DNA of 64,000 nucleotides from assembly GCA_016271365.2 (NCBI GenBank), contig CM057450.1:1804577967-1804641966 (forward strand), read 5' to 3'. Below, piece after piece: positions 31,570 to 42,211 of this stretch. Every line of letters begins with the position of its first letter. Within the stretch, counting starts at the first letter, position 1. Both the position numbers and the translations under genes were made by a program. The notes below the pieces were generated by a model. It searched no databases and was not told the origin of the DNA. It saw only the letters and a program-made list of their open reading frames with translations. This DNA is from Neoceratodus forsteri. Taxonomy: Eukaryota; Chordata; Ceratodontiformes; Ceratodontidae.

Positions 31570-32640
31570 TGAAAACATTCGGTCCCTCTGAGTGAGTTTC
31601 TTGCTAATTCTAGCCTTCCATTCAGCTGGCAATGGGGAGTCACCAAAGTCAAATAAGTCTGGGGTCACTCTTTTCTTCTCGCCAGAACACTCGTTGCTAG
31701 GCAATACGGCAGTGTTGGTGCAGTGTACTGTAGCTAGGGTGCACCCTCTGTTCACCCGAATCTCCTGATCTGACGCATTTTGAATGTGGACCATCACTCG
31801 TCGTGCATAGGCATGGGCACGAGCAGGCAAAATGCTGGGTTTGACCAATAATCCCTCTGGCAACTTTCTATCTCCTGGTGCCATCCAACATTAATATTTT
31901 GTTCTTTATGTTTCTCTTTAGGCTGACTTCTCCATGGATTGTGCACTGGGCATTGGGGGCCAATACCAGGGAGTCGGGTTCCTTTTTCCACACTATCCCC
32001 AATGGCTCATCTGGGTCCACTTCATTAGGTCTTTGGTCTCTGTTGCCAGTCATAAGCCTTTTTTACTAAGGCTGGAATTCTTAGGTCCCATCCAGTCAGC
32101 TGCCCTTGTTTCTTATGGCAGAATTGTGCTAGTCTCCCAAACATGGGCGTTTGTTCCAATTAACAGGGGAACCCCATCATATAGTCCGATGGGGGGACAC
32201 ACTAGGGCCAGTGTCTCTACTTGCTCCTCTATGCCACTGACAGTTGCAGGAAAAGGCAACCAGAGGCAGGCATTTCCTAGATATGGATAAGACTTGTCGC
32301 TTAGCCCCCACACATGTAGGCCTTCCAGGAATTGTAAGGGCACATCAGATAAGTGTTTGTCATACTAGTCCTGAAACACAATGGTCACTCGTGACCCACT
32401 GTCAAGCACAGCCCGAATAGGAGTACCATTCACAGCCACATTAGTCTCCATTGAAGGGCCCACTATCTTGGACCAGTCTGGTGGGACAACAGCAGGGGCC
32501 TGGACAGATGATTTAACCACAGAGGAGATTGAGTTAAGATGGCTGATGCCTTTACTGCGGACTTTCATGCACCCCTTGACCACTGACTCATTTTCCAAAG
32601 CTCTCCTTAAAGCTGGTTCACCACTTTCTCTAAATCCTTC
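31570..32640 (-). pseudogene. Gypsy protease and linker to RT
   Basis: The frame 32365-32691 contains IRAVLDSGSRVTIVF, where D-S-G is the aspartic protease active site (about 32390-32412). A frame change after Q-D is followed by weakly similar sequence to 31990. The frame 31459-31884 is the linker: A-R-V-M-V-H-I-Q-N-A, V-N-R-G-C-T-L-A, and L-F-D-F-G-D-S-P-L before the RT fingers. The protease cuts Gag-Pol. Between 31885 and 32365 the coding sequence is interrupted by stops, so domain limits are approximate. Confidence 0.75.
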
Positions 32641-32720
32641 TGAGACTGGCATTCCCTCTTCATATGGCCACTCTTGCCGCAGTTGTGACAAATGACACGC
32701 TATCGGGGCATCCTTGGGGA
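32641..32720 (-). pseudogene. Gypsy Gag CCHC zinc knuckle
   Basis: The minus strand reads CHNCGKSGHMKREC at about 32655-32700, a perfect C-x2-C-x4-H-x4-C nucleocapsid knuckle. It lies between capsid and protease as expected, in a frame that changes just upstream (32700-32894). Confidence 0.85.
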
Positions 32721-33678
32721 AAACATAGCAGGGGATGCTGGAGCATCGACGGGAGATTGTGATCTGACTTCTGCAGGTAGTGTGCCATGTCTCAAAAGTT
32801 CCTTTAGGGTGGCAGTCAATTCCTTGAGCTCAGCCAAGCAGCCACCCTCAGTAGAGGATACCTGAGGGCGCACCCCCACCCCCATAACAGTCATGTCCTG
32901 TCAGGGGCCAGGGTCTCCGTCAGCAGGGGATACCTCAACGAACGCACCCGGTTGTACTTTTCTGACTTCCTTCAGCAACTCCTCCCCCGACTGTTTAGCC
33001 CACTGCATGTCACTCTTAGTGGTCTCCATTTTGGTAGAGCCTTCTGGTGCCATGATCACTTGGGCTGCATTTACCCCATAATTACAGTCTCCCTCTTCAC
33101 CTTCTACTTCCTGGAGTTCTTTTTATCAAGTCACAGTAGTCAGGTGGGTTACGTCTCCTATCCTGGAGCCTTAACTGGATGATCTGCAGTTTAGAATGCT
33201 TGGCATGTGGCAGAATGTGCCCCAATCTCACATGGTTCAAATCACTAGCAGCTACCCCACCTCTTTGGTAAGCTTTCTGCAGAGCTCTTTCCAGGCGAGT
33301 AACATACGCAGACAAACTTTCCGCTCTCCATTGTTTGGTACCTTGGAATTTCCACATAGAAGTCTCCCCTGACTCAATGCTCTCAAAATTGCCTTCAAGT
33401 ATATATAGGTACTTCTGAGCAGATGCATCAGGGTTCGTGGACCTCAAAAATTTAATGGCTTCAAGGACGGGGCCCCTCAAACTTTCTTTGATTCTTTTCC
33501 TCTTCTCGGCCTCCGCACACTGCCACTTGGGTACCAAGGGGGCAACATAGTCGATCCAGGTCTCCCAGTCATCCTCCCCCTGGGGGTTGGGGAGTGTGCC
33601 CGAGAAGATTCGCAGCCTTCGGTAGGAGTCGTGACTAATGGCGGGTACAGATATAGGGGCCTGCATTGGCACAGGCAC
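32700..33678 (-). pseudogene. Gypsy Gag capsid, PNMA-like
   Basis: The frame 33097-33678 has LRIFSGTLPNPQGEDDWETW, R-I-K-E-S-L-R-G-P-V-L-E-A-I-K-F-L, L-E-G-N-F-E-S-I-E-S-G, ESLSAYVTRLERALQKA and V-R-L-G-H-I-L-P-H-A. Motif order and spacing follow the Gag-derived capsid of the PNMA (paraneoplastic antigen) protein family. The first part (33650-33720) is a Pro/Val/Thr-rich linker. The downstream part to 32700 is more decayed. Capsid would assemble the element's particle in the cytoplasm. The family call rests on my memory of PNMA motifs; a profile search would settle it. Confidence 0.75.
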
Positions 33679-34162
33679 AGAAGGCGGGGCAGTAACAGGT
33701 ACTGGAGTGGGAGGGGGTGTTGGGGAAAGAACACCCCCCAGGTGGCAGGAACAGTTTCTTAAAGTCCTCTACGGTTTTCCCTTCCTCCAGCAACAACTTA
33801 GCAAATATCTCCTCAAAAGTCTCAGATAATGGTGGGAGCTCATCCTCCCCAGGGTCGTCTTTTGTTATCACTCTTCAAGTGGCTGGGACCCCTTTTGAGG
33901 CAATAGTCTGTGGCACTTTAAAGCTGTCCACGAGGTTACTATACTCTACCAAGGCTATGAAAGTATGGGCGATTAAATCAGCATGTCGACCCACCACCAC
34001 AGGGTTGTTTAAACATTCAACTTTGGAAAGTACTCCCTCTACAGTGTCCTTACTGGTACCCATGGGAATATCAAGTATAAGCAGAGCATTTTGGGGGTCG
34101 ATCTCCTGCCCAGTACACCACCTCACCAACTGGTGTACAGCCATTTCTACTGGGGTAGCCAT
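33635..34162 (-). pseudogene. Gypsy Gag N-terminal domain, PNMA/RRM-like
   Basis: From a start at 34162, 70 bp inside the 5' LTR boundary, the frame reads VRWCTGQEIDPQNALLILDI, then I-P-M-G-T-S-K-D-T-V-E-G-V-L and V-V-V-G-R-H. The W-C-x-G, A-L-L-x-x-x-I-P and V-x-G-R spacing is that of the N-terminal RRM-like domain of PNMA proteins. The frame stops at 33875. The next frame (33635-33871) begins with an acidic stretch and ends in the linker, implying a frameshift near 33870. The start is chosen because it is the first ATG after the LTR and opens directly into conserved residues. Confidence 0.7.
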
Positions 34163-34232
34163 TACTCTTTAACAATAATTCATAATTTTTGGCCACTACA
34201 AGGCACAAAATCCCAGTGGTGAGCCTACAAGA

Positions 34233-36232
34233 TGTAACCCCTAGGTGGTGCTATCCCATGGGCTACTACCCCTGCCTGCTTGGCTAGTAGCAGGTTAAGG
34301 GCCTAGGTTCTGCAACGGGTGCCTCCACCCGGAGGCCAGGGTTGGTGGTGGTCAAACTAACCTGGGCACAGCCCTCCAGGACACTGTAACCCCCTCCTTC
34401 CCTTCTAGTGGCCTGAGCAATATATGATAATCACTTTTACAGTACCCGTTGTACACCATACGTGCACCCACACTGTTCGCACTTACCACCAGGGCTGGTT
34501 TCTCTGGCTCGACCCTGGGGACCCCTGTAAAATGAGGTTATGCACAGCAAATAGCAACAGTACAGTCCACTTGGCACAAACTGGAACCACAGTCAGCTTA
34601 AATGCAGAAAAAGTCAGATATTCATTCAGGGGACTTGAACAAGGAAGGGGTGTAATCAGGTTGATTGGCTTAAAAGCTATATTAATCAAACAGTTATGCA
34701 TGCGCTCTAAGTCCCCGCACAGTCACACCTCTGGGTACCCAGGTAGGGAGAAGATGGGCTAGCTAGGAATGTTGCAGCTGGTTGGGGCCCTGTGATGGAA
34801 GAAAGCAACATGCACAACATACACTATTTGTAATCCGGAGCCGGAGGGCTCAGTTCATGAAAGAAAAAGCAACCAGACAATCGGATGACAACACTTTAGA
34901 ATTAGCTGTTGTTGCAGGGAGCTACCCTGATGTTTCCTCATGATACCCAATACTGGACGCAGGCAAGCCGAAATCGAGACTGCAGGTTGTTGAGCTGGAG
35001 TGCCCGGAGAAGCGGGGCCCACACGAATCACCGAGGTTATTCCTGTTCATGTGTTGAGCAGGGGGCTGATCCTCAGGCAGGTCTCTCCGTCAGTGGCTTT
35101 CTCTGTGCAGCGTGTAGTTGGGCTGGGCCAGTATGGCAAGGCCCAGGCCCATTGGAGAATATTTTGGATTCAGTCCGTGGGGCTGGATGCAGCTTCCAGC
35201 AAGCAGAATACAGTTCAAACCACAGTGGGGAACCAAATTGCGACCCACTAGCATCACACAGCACATTCACATGTAAGGAAATTCTAATGCAGCTTCCAGC
35301 AAGCAGAACACAATTCAAACCACAGTTGGGAACCAAATCACGACCCACTATAAGCACACAACACTTTCACATGTAAGGAAATTCCACTGTACCAGGCAAA
35401 AGGCTCGCTGGTTGCAGTTACAGTCTCTGCACAGTTCGGGAGTTCAGAGGTGGCTGGAGGTCCAGACAGGCTGATCGCATTCAGCAAATCTTCGGTTTTC
35501 TTCAGGTAGGCGCCTGGTCACAATTCAATGGCTTACTTCGCTCTCCAAGTTCGGATTCAGTCTGAAAAAGGCACAGGTTCCCTCTCAGGGAGAGCAGGCA
35601 GGCATGCAGGCCAAAACTCGGGCCTTTCCACAGTTCTCCCGCGCGAATCTATGCCGGGGCTGCTGCTTGAATCATTCAAGCTGTTATCTCTTCACTTCCC
35701 AACTCAGATCTAACTTAAACTGCAAGCAGTGTGGGACTTCCCCAAAATCCAAAAGGTTTGGTTGGCTGATCTGTCTGTCAGTCACAACAAGGGTTCCCCC
35801 TCCAGGTTATTTTAGGTGCCAAAATGCAAAAACTACAATTCCTGCAAGTTTTGACCCCACCAAGCCCCTGTAGACAGGCTTCATTTTAGAGTCCCAAATG
35901 TACTGATTGCCCATTTCAGCAGTTCAGGACCAAGATGATGGAAACAAACAGAATTATCCATGCTGCAAGGAAGGCAGGTTAGAACAAACTGCAGTGTTAT
36001 TACTACTCTAACAAATGATCAGCAAACAAGCACATCTTCTAACAGAGCTAACTTTTAGATTAATTATGACTGCAATCCAGGCAGCTCTTAAGAGACAGTA
36101 CATAGAGGCTATATAGGCACTCTTTGGCAACCACATTTAAACTGCAATAACGCAGGACACCAGCCTGGCAGTGAGCATTAAGACAAACTCAAGGAAGACT
36201 TTTCGGGAGCTCCTGTTTGTAGGGGGGTTACA
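34233..36232 (-). repeat. Gypsy 5' LTR (2.0 kb)
   Basis: On the plus strand it begins TGTAACCCC and ends GGGGTTACA, perfect 9-bp terminal inverted repeats. It aligns with the other LTR at 14054-15962. It is about 90 bp longer because of a tandem duplication at 35189-35375. On the minus strand it precedes gag by 70 bp. No clear tRNA-complementary primer site is visible in those bases. Confidence 0.9.
35189..35375. repeat. Tandem duplication inside the 5' LTR only
   Basis: The segment from atgcagcttccagcaagcag to acatgtaaggaaattc occurs twice in a row, with several differences between copies. The 3' LTR has one copy (about 15012-15108). Confidence 0.85.
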
Positions 36233-38185
36233 GATACATTACGGTTGCTATAAAATGTGCCATTTTGATATCAAAAACAGACTACTTATAACAGATTAAA
36301 TTATAAATAAAATAGTAACTAACTAAAATCATTTAAAAAGAACTCAAAAAATAAATAAAAGAAAAATACAGTGGTTCAGTGTTATTTATTTAAAATACTT
36401 CTAATCAGATGACAAAGCCAGCCTCTCACTAATTTCAGAGCTCTCCGCCCAGTCTTGGCAGTTGCCTCTTATACCTACTTCGCCCCCAGGGAGCTGATTA
36501 TGGTGAATGAAGCAGGGGATCTGGTGTTAAGCAGCAAAGCACTATACAGTGGCAAAGTCCCTGTCTTTATGGTAGCTGTAGAAGAAACAAAGAGACAGCT
36601 GGAGTGGCTTCCTTTCTGTAACAGATGGCAGGCTAAAAATAATGTAATGAGCAAAAACCAAAAAATAATAAGTGAAAAAAAAGCAAGTATTACTATTCGA
36701 GATGTGTTGCTGGAAGATACTTAAACAATAATACATAGCATGATGTGGCATAGCTTAGGATATCTTCATGCCTCTGGTAGTTTGCGAGGCATGAGGCCAA
36801 AGACCTACTCTGTCATGCCTCTGAGAAGTGACTATATTTTATGGCATACTGAACCCTGGAGTGCATTATTGCTATTATGTAGTGGATCCATTTTTACGTA
36901 TTAAAAAGAAAAAGTAAACTAGCCCGGTGGCGCTGAGGGTTGAGGCGCTTGATGTCACACCTTGTGCCATGCCGGTGGTCCGGATTGGGGAATGGACTTG
37001 GGTCGCTGGGGGAGAGAGGATTGAGCATCCAGAGGACTACTATCCTGTCCTGGGGAGGGCTGGGATATGTGCCCACCACACTAGCGACCCAAGTGGAGAC
37101 TGGGGGAGCAGTAGAAGTAGGCACCTAGTAATGGGGACTGGGTGGCCGACATCCTACGGGTGAGCACTGGAGCATGCTTGTTGTGTGCTGGACGTCATTG
37201 CATGTCCTCACCCTAGGCACTCAAGACAGGAAAACCCCATGTGATGTGCAGAATGATGCCGCCGATGGATGACCATCCCCCCAGTCAAACAAAGCCTTAT
37301 ATAAGGTGGGGTGGGTGCTCAAGAGTGATACAGTCGCCTCTCCTGGTTTGCCCCCCCTCCCACCGGGAGAGGCCCCTCCATGGGGGGTAAGCCACATCCC
37401 TCCCCGCTCTTCGATCATGGCGGAGGCTGGCTGGGTCAGATGTGGAGCATCCGCGTACACGGCAGAAATGGAGTAAGTACACCCCTAACTGTTACAGAGG
37501 AGATGAACAGAATTTACAAAAAAAAGGGAAAAAAGGTTTTTTATAATTTTGTTATTGTTTTTATGTGTACTGAATGTACAGTATACATTTCAAAAAGTTC
37601 AGTTTTGTTTATTTTTCACCAATAAGTGGTGCTGTTCTGAAGGATATGGTGGACAATGGGTTGATGGATGTGAATTAGGTTAGAAAAACAAAATGTTGGC
37701 TGGGAGTTTTTCTTGCCCACAAATATGTGCTGCTATATTATCTCAGGTAAGAAGAAGTCTCAGCTAATCAAGTTAGTGGATTCGTTCTATACCTTGCATA
37801 GAAGTGGTTGTTTTATTTTATTATTTATTTATTTGAAAAGGTTTCACCAGGAACGACAACATGAGCTATAAATAACTCGTTCCCAGAAGAGTCCGGGGTA
37901 CATGAGTGAGGAGAGCAAGCAAAACATAACAATACAAATACATAAAGTGTAGTACAAATACAGTACATTTCAAACCACGACAACAGACAGTATGGTATAA
38001 AGAGTATGGTAGATAGCTAAGCTAAAGCCAAAAACATAGGATGTGACATGCTGAGGTAAACAAAAAAATATGCGGATATAACATTATATAATAGTAAACT
38101 AAGAACAGGTAATTCGGTATTGTATAGGTGAGAAGATGGAGAACACCTTTGAAGTGCTAGGAGTAGCAGGCTGAGCCACATATAG
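36233..38185. other. Mostly unassigned; possible tRNA-SINE head and LINE 3' scrap
   Basis: A plus frame at 36455-36724 (89 codons) has no domain. At about 36915-36990 the string cggtggcgctgagggttgag followed by a weak B box (ggtccggatt) resembles a tRNA-derived SINE head. From about 37810 (tttatttatttatttg) the sequence resembles an antisense LINE 3' end. All three are weak. Confidence 0.35.
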
Positions 38186-38640
38186 GATGGTGTATGGGAG
38201 CCCATACATAGCCACACTATTCTAATACCAAGTGGTTTCCATTGACGATGAGGACCTCGAGAGCGAAGCTCGAGAGGTCCCTGTCATCATGGAAACCACA
38301 AGGTATTAGAATAGCGGGTTGTGTAGAGGGCTCCCATACACTTTTCATATAGTGTATGGCCCCAAAAGAAGTATGCTTACTTTAGTCCCCCGACCCCCAC
38401 GAGATCAGTCCTTGCCTCTGGACCATCTTTCTCATGTTGCCGTTAGCTGGAATCGGCTCGTGCACTAGCTCATCATCAGCCCCTATCAAATGAACAGTGC
38501 TGTTTAGGCGGTTAGTATGAGGCGTTTACTAACGAGAACGAAAAGTCGTTTCATGCTAGTGATCGCCAATTAGTGCAGCAGAACAACTTTTTTCATGTGT
38601 ATGGATTTCCATACACAATCACGTTCTGCCATACACTATA
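38186..38640. mobile_element. Composite hairpin element, copy 2
   Basis: Part I (about 38186-38341) is a palindrome running from gtgtatgggagccc to gggctcccatacac. The identical 20-nt core CCTCGAGAGCGAAGCTCGAG lies at 38255-38274. Part II runs from tatagtgtatgg at 38348 to ccatacactata at 38640, with an inner hairpin tgtatggatttccataca. Architecture equals 11106-11661, while the arms differ in sequence. Confidence 0.75.
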
Positions 38641-39198
38641 GGGTTAATAAGTGCTAAATGTAGACCTGAGGAACACATACATTCCTTTTCTAGTTCTGTT
38701 GTTAATTTGGTTCCTTGTTATGAAGATTTAACATGTGTATATTTTTTTTATTTGTATGATGAATGTGTAGTATTCATGCTGTAACACTATCTTATTTATC
38801 ATTGAAAAACTACTGTATACCAGGAGATATTCGCTATCATTTTATATTTGCTATTTTAGCGTTTCATAAAAAAGCACAAATTTAAAGGGACAGCGAATAT
38901 TTCTGAAAATACAGACCTCCCTGATGTGCTGTTGTAATTGCCCAACAATACCAGAACTATCATAAAACTGTACACATTTTGCCTTTATTCAATCAATTAA
39001 CAAACTCATAAAATGCGCAGCAAACTCATAATAATTCTGCATTTGTGCAAAGGCACCACAGTAAGCCATACAGTAGACCTCATGCGATCTTAATTCTCCA
39101 GTTGATCTGCTGACAAGTTACCAGTATCTGAAAAACATGACGAGGGAAAACACGCTTAAAAAAACATTAAAAATTCTGCACTGAAATGTTACAATGAA

Positions 39199-40115
39199 CT
39201 AACAGCATAGGATGGAATGGAAAGGATGACAGCACTCACCGATTGGTCCATCAAGGCTTTTTTCTTGCGCTTCTTTAATACCCGCTTCTACAAATCCACG
39301 GATACAATCATCTCCTTTCTCTTTCAGTTTGTTAAAACTACACTCCAGCCAGCGTGCATGCTTCTCTTTGATGACTGACATCTTCAGATCTACTCGTACA
39401 TTTTCGGCTCCTTCAGAAATCTGTGTGGAGATTATGCCAGCATACCAGTCTGTAAAGCAGTGCTTTAACACTTCCTTGAACAGTTTATTCAGTGTTATGT
39501 CCAGCGGTTGAAGTAAGTCTGTACAGGATGCCGGCACAAAAACAGGGATGTACCCTGCCTCTTCAAGCTGTCGAATTACTGTTCCTATAGTGTGCGCCCT
39601 AAATAAATCCATAATTAGAAGACCCTTTTGCTCGTGTGGCAGCCCAAGAGACAGCTTTGTTTTATCCAGATGGGGGGCAAGTACTGACTCTATGTACCCT
39701 AATGTAGTTATCTCATTTGCCCAGTGGTTTGGTGAATGGGTGATAGACCTGTCCTTGGGGAATTTATAAACTGGGTGGAAGCAGGAGTTTTGCGCAGTAA
39801 ATGACTTGAGGTGGTAGCAGATCTCCTGAAAGGGTGCATGCGAGGACAACAGATACTTGCCGTTTATCACCGAGACCTGTTAAAGCCACTTGTCGTGACC
39901 CAGTCTCTGCCATTGTCCATTGTGATACTGGGACAATATTGACCCCAGTCTCATCTAAATTTACAACTAACTCAGGAGATATCAGTTCCTGTGCTGCGGC
40001 GTTGGCAATTCTAGCAAGGAAGCCTTGTTTCAGTTTTACAAAGTCTAATGGGGTTTTACGAGCAGCCTTGGTGCCCTTCCTTTTGCTATTCTCGTTTTGC
40101 AGCTTTCTTTGAATT
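39199..40115 (-). pseudogene. Tigger-like DDE transposase
   Basis: Minus-strand pieces: RKTPLDFVKLKQGFLARIAN, then LVVNLDETGVNIVPVSQW (first catalytic Asp, near 39950) and VALTGLGDKRQVSVVLACTL. After a frameshift near 39800 the frame 39199-39870 holds GLLIMDLFRAHT (second Asp), Y-I-P-V-F-V-P-A-S-C-T-D-L-L-QPLD (third Asp) and the C-terminal helices. The DDE superfamily order with N-L-D-E-T-G and L-Q-P-L-D marks the CENP-B/pogo/Tigger group. The N-terminal helix-turn-helix region upstream (40115-40450) is not recognisable. It once cut and pasted the element at TA sites. One frameshift plus N-terminal loss makes it inactive. Confidence 0.85.
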
Positions 40116-40185
40116 AATCCACTGAAGAATTGACATTATTCAGTGTGCTGTAAGCTGCAAGAACGTGCTATCTGAACTGCAGAGT

Positions 40186-40265
40186 GGAACTACAAACACA
40201 AAAACAGCTTGATTAAGGTAGGGCAGAACTACAAATGCAAAAACTGCTTGATTAAGGTAGGGTAG
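40186..40265. repeat. Tandem duplication of about 40 bp
   Basis: aactacaaacacaaaaacag followed by cttgattaaggtaggg is repeated directly with minor changes. It lies within the Tigger-like element near its right end. Confidence 0.75.
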
Positions 40266-41005
40266 TAATGTAGTCATGACAGCCGACTGATTGCTGTAAT
40301 TGACAGCGCTGACACTAGCAGATTACTGTTTTAGCCGGTCACTGTAGTCATGACAGCAGACTGATTAATGTAATCGCCAGCGATCTACATAAGTGCTACC
40401 AGCAAGCACAACTTACTGACTAAATTCTGGGTATCTTATTCTTCCACTCTTTTACTCTTAGCGCATGGTGAAAACTTTTACCAGAAGTGGGCACGACTAC
40501 GTTTATGGAACTCAGTGCCCTAATATTAGGGGAAGCGAATATATTCTGTTACACAGTATTTTTATTTAGTTATTTGATAACAGGTGAGGCATACTGAGCC
40601 AAGGCTTGTTTCCTGGTGCAACCTGGGGGAAGGGGAGAAGCACAATTACAAAATGCAGCCAGTCAGGTGATATGGTTACAGTGAGGATGACATAAAGAGT
40701 GTAAGTTGAGTACTGTACAGGCAAAACATTGCATATGGAGGACAAATAAATCTGCATACAAAACAACTGTGCAAATTAGGCAGAATCAAAAGGTGCATAG
40801 TGCCAGAGTGAAGGGAGATTGAGCATGTTCTGAAAGTAGGAGTAAAAACAAGTTGATAAACTTAAACAGGGTTGCTGGAACTAAGAGGTTAGGGTGGAGG
40901 GAGAGGCAAGGGGTGGCCAGAAGTCAGGCAGGGATAAGGAAGCATTCAGGAAGAGGGTTGGCAAGAGCGGGGGGGTGGGGGCGAGGGAGGAGTTTTAGCT
41001 GGCAT

Positions 41006-42000
41006 CTAATGGAGGGAGAGAGACGGGTGGAGGAGGGTAGCTAGTTCCAGAGAGAGAGGGGAAGCAGTATGAGAAAGAAGGTTTCCCAGCTGAGGAGAGT
41101 GGGTAGGGGAAGGGAGAATGCACACGGAGAGTCGGAGGTGGGGATGGGATAGGTATGAGGGGAGGGAACCAAGCCAGTATTTATAGATGAGAGAAGCACA
41201 GTGGGACTGGCGACATGAGGGGAGAGGGAGGAAGTATAGGAAGGAGTAATGGGAGCAGTGGTGAGTGTGAGAGGATGAGTTGGTACTGAAGTACAGAAGG
41301 CATTGCAGAGGGTGTCCAGTCTGGCAAGGGAGGTGGAGGTGGAGGGGTGGTGCGATAAACCACATCTGCATAGTCGAAAACTGAGAGAGCCATTTTGGTA
41401 ACCAACTCCCAGGTGGACCTGGGGAGAAAGGCAGTCTTTATTGTGGTGCAGGGCACTGAGTTAGGGGCAGAGTTTGGCATGGATGGCCTCAGTGTGGGCA
41501 GAGAAGTCAAGCCTACTATCTAACCACACACTGAGATAATTAAATGTTGGGACTGTTTTAAGTGGTATGCCATCCAGCATGGAGAAGACGTGGAGGTGGG
41601 GTGAGCCGGGCCAGCTTCTGGCTGGTGTCAAAGATAATAGACAGTTTTTTTCGTGTTGACCCAAGGTTGGCCGGACTAGAACCAGCGCAGAACATTTTGA
41701 GTCTTGCTGAAGTGAATCAAGTGAGAAGTGAGACTTCCAGAGATGCAGTTGAGGGACCGGAGGTGTAGAGAATTTTGTCAACTGCATACATGTGAATATG
41801 TGAGTTGGCACAAGCAGAGGGGAGGTCATTTGGGAAGATGGAGAAGCAGATTGGACCAAGAATGGAGCCTTGAAGTAGAGGGACTTAGCAGTAAAAACAG
41901 CTTTAATGCAAGAGTTCTTAAGTGCCTTGTAGAAGAGGAGGACTGACAGGGAGCAGATTAATTTATACCTGGCCCAGGCTTGGTCACAGATCTTGCACAA
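41006..42000 (-). pseudogene. L2-like LINE RT palm remnant and C terminus, family D
   Basis: The frame 41461-42000 has a decayed remnant of the catalytic region (ANSHIHMYAVDK in a neighbouring frame near 41780-41800) and then F-S-M-L-D-G-I-P-L-K-T-V-P-T-F-N-Y-L with LDSRLDFSAHTEAI, the thumb block. Frames 41181-41510 and 41006-41371 hold the C-terminal domain: SLSVFDYADVVYRT, and L-V-P-S-P-H-T-Y-P. Motifs match the sense copy at 53600-54440. YADD is mutated. It lacks fingers and motif 3 because of an internal deletion. Confidence 0.75.
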
Positions 42001-42211
42001 GTCTGAGATCGAAGGTGATCCTGGGGTGGTGAGAGAATTTAACTCTGATTTCCTGATTGGGGGTGCTTGTCCCAGACAGAAGAAAATGTTGACTGGAAGA
42101 GGGAGAAAGCCATATAATGTCTGGGGCCTTCAGCATTTCGGGGGGGGGGGGAGACACTCGGTTACAGCCAGCTTTCTCCGTAGTGCTTCTTTGTTCAGTG
42201 ACCGAAGGAAC

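Larger units (their letters stand above)
14054..36232 (-). mobile_element. Ty3/Gypsy LTR retrotransposon, split by two insertions
   Basis: The element lies on the minus strand: 5' LTR 34233-36232, gag, protease, RT, RNase H and integrase descending to 29091, the pol tail at 23194-23313 and 16187-17016, and 3' LTR 14054-15962. A LINE (17023-23187) and a DIRS element (23316-29090) interrupt it. Without them it is about 10.2 kb. The order PR-RT-RH-IN is that of Ty3/Gypsy. Outer flanks are gaca on the left and gata on the right, a possible 4-bp target duplication with one change. Confidence 0.9.
38813..40556 (-). mobile_element. Tigger/pogo-like DNA transposon 1
   Basis: The ends match as inverted repeats: left ctgtataccaggagatattc, right (reverse strand) ctgtgtaacagaatatattc followed by gct in both. 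TA flanks each end (38811-38812, 40557-40558), the target duplication of Tc1/mariner-pogo elements. A decayed transposase lies on the minus strand inside. Confidence 0.8.

Noticed and set aside
34163..34232. tRNA primer-binding site next to the 5' LTR
   Set aside because: No TGG-led sequence of 12 or more bases starts within the first few bases after the LTR that I can match to a tRNA 3' end.
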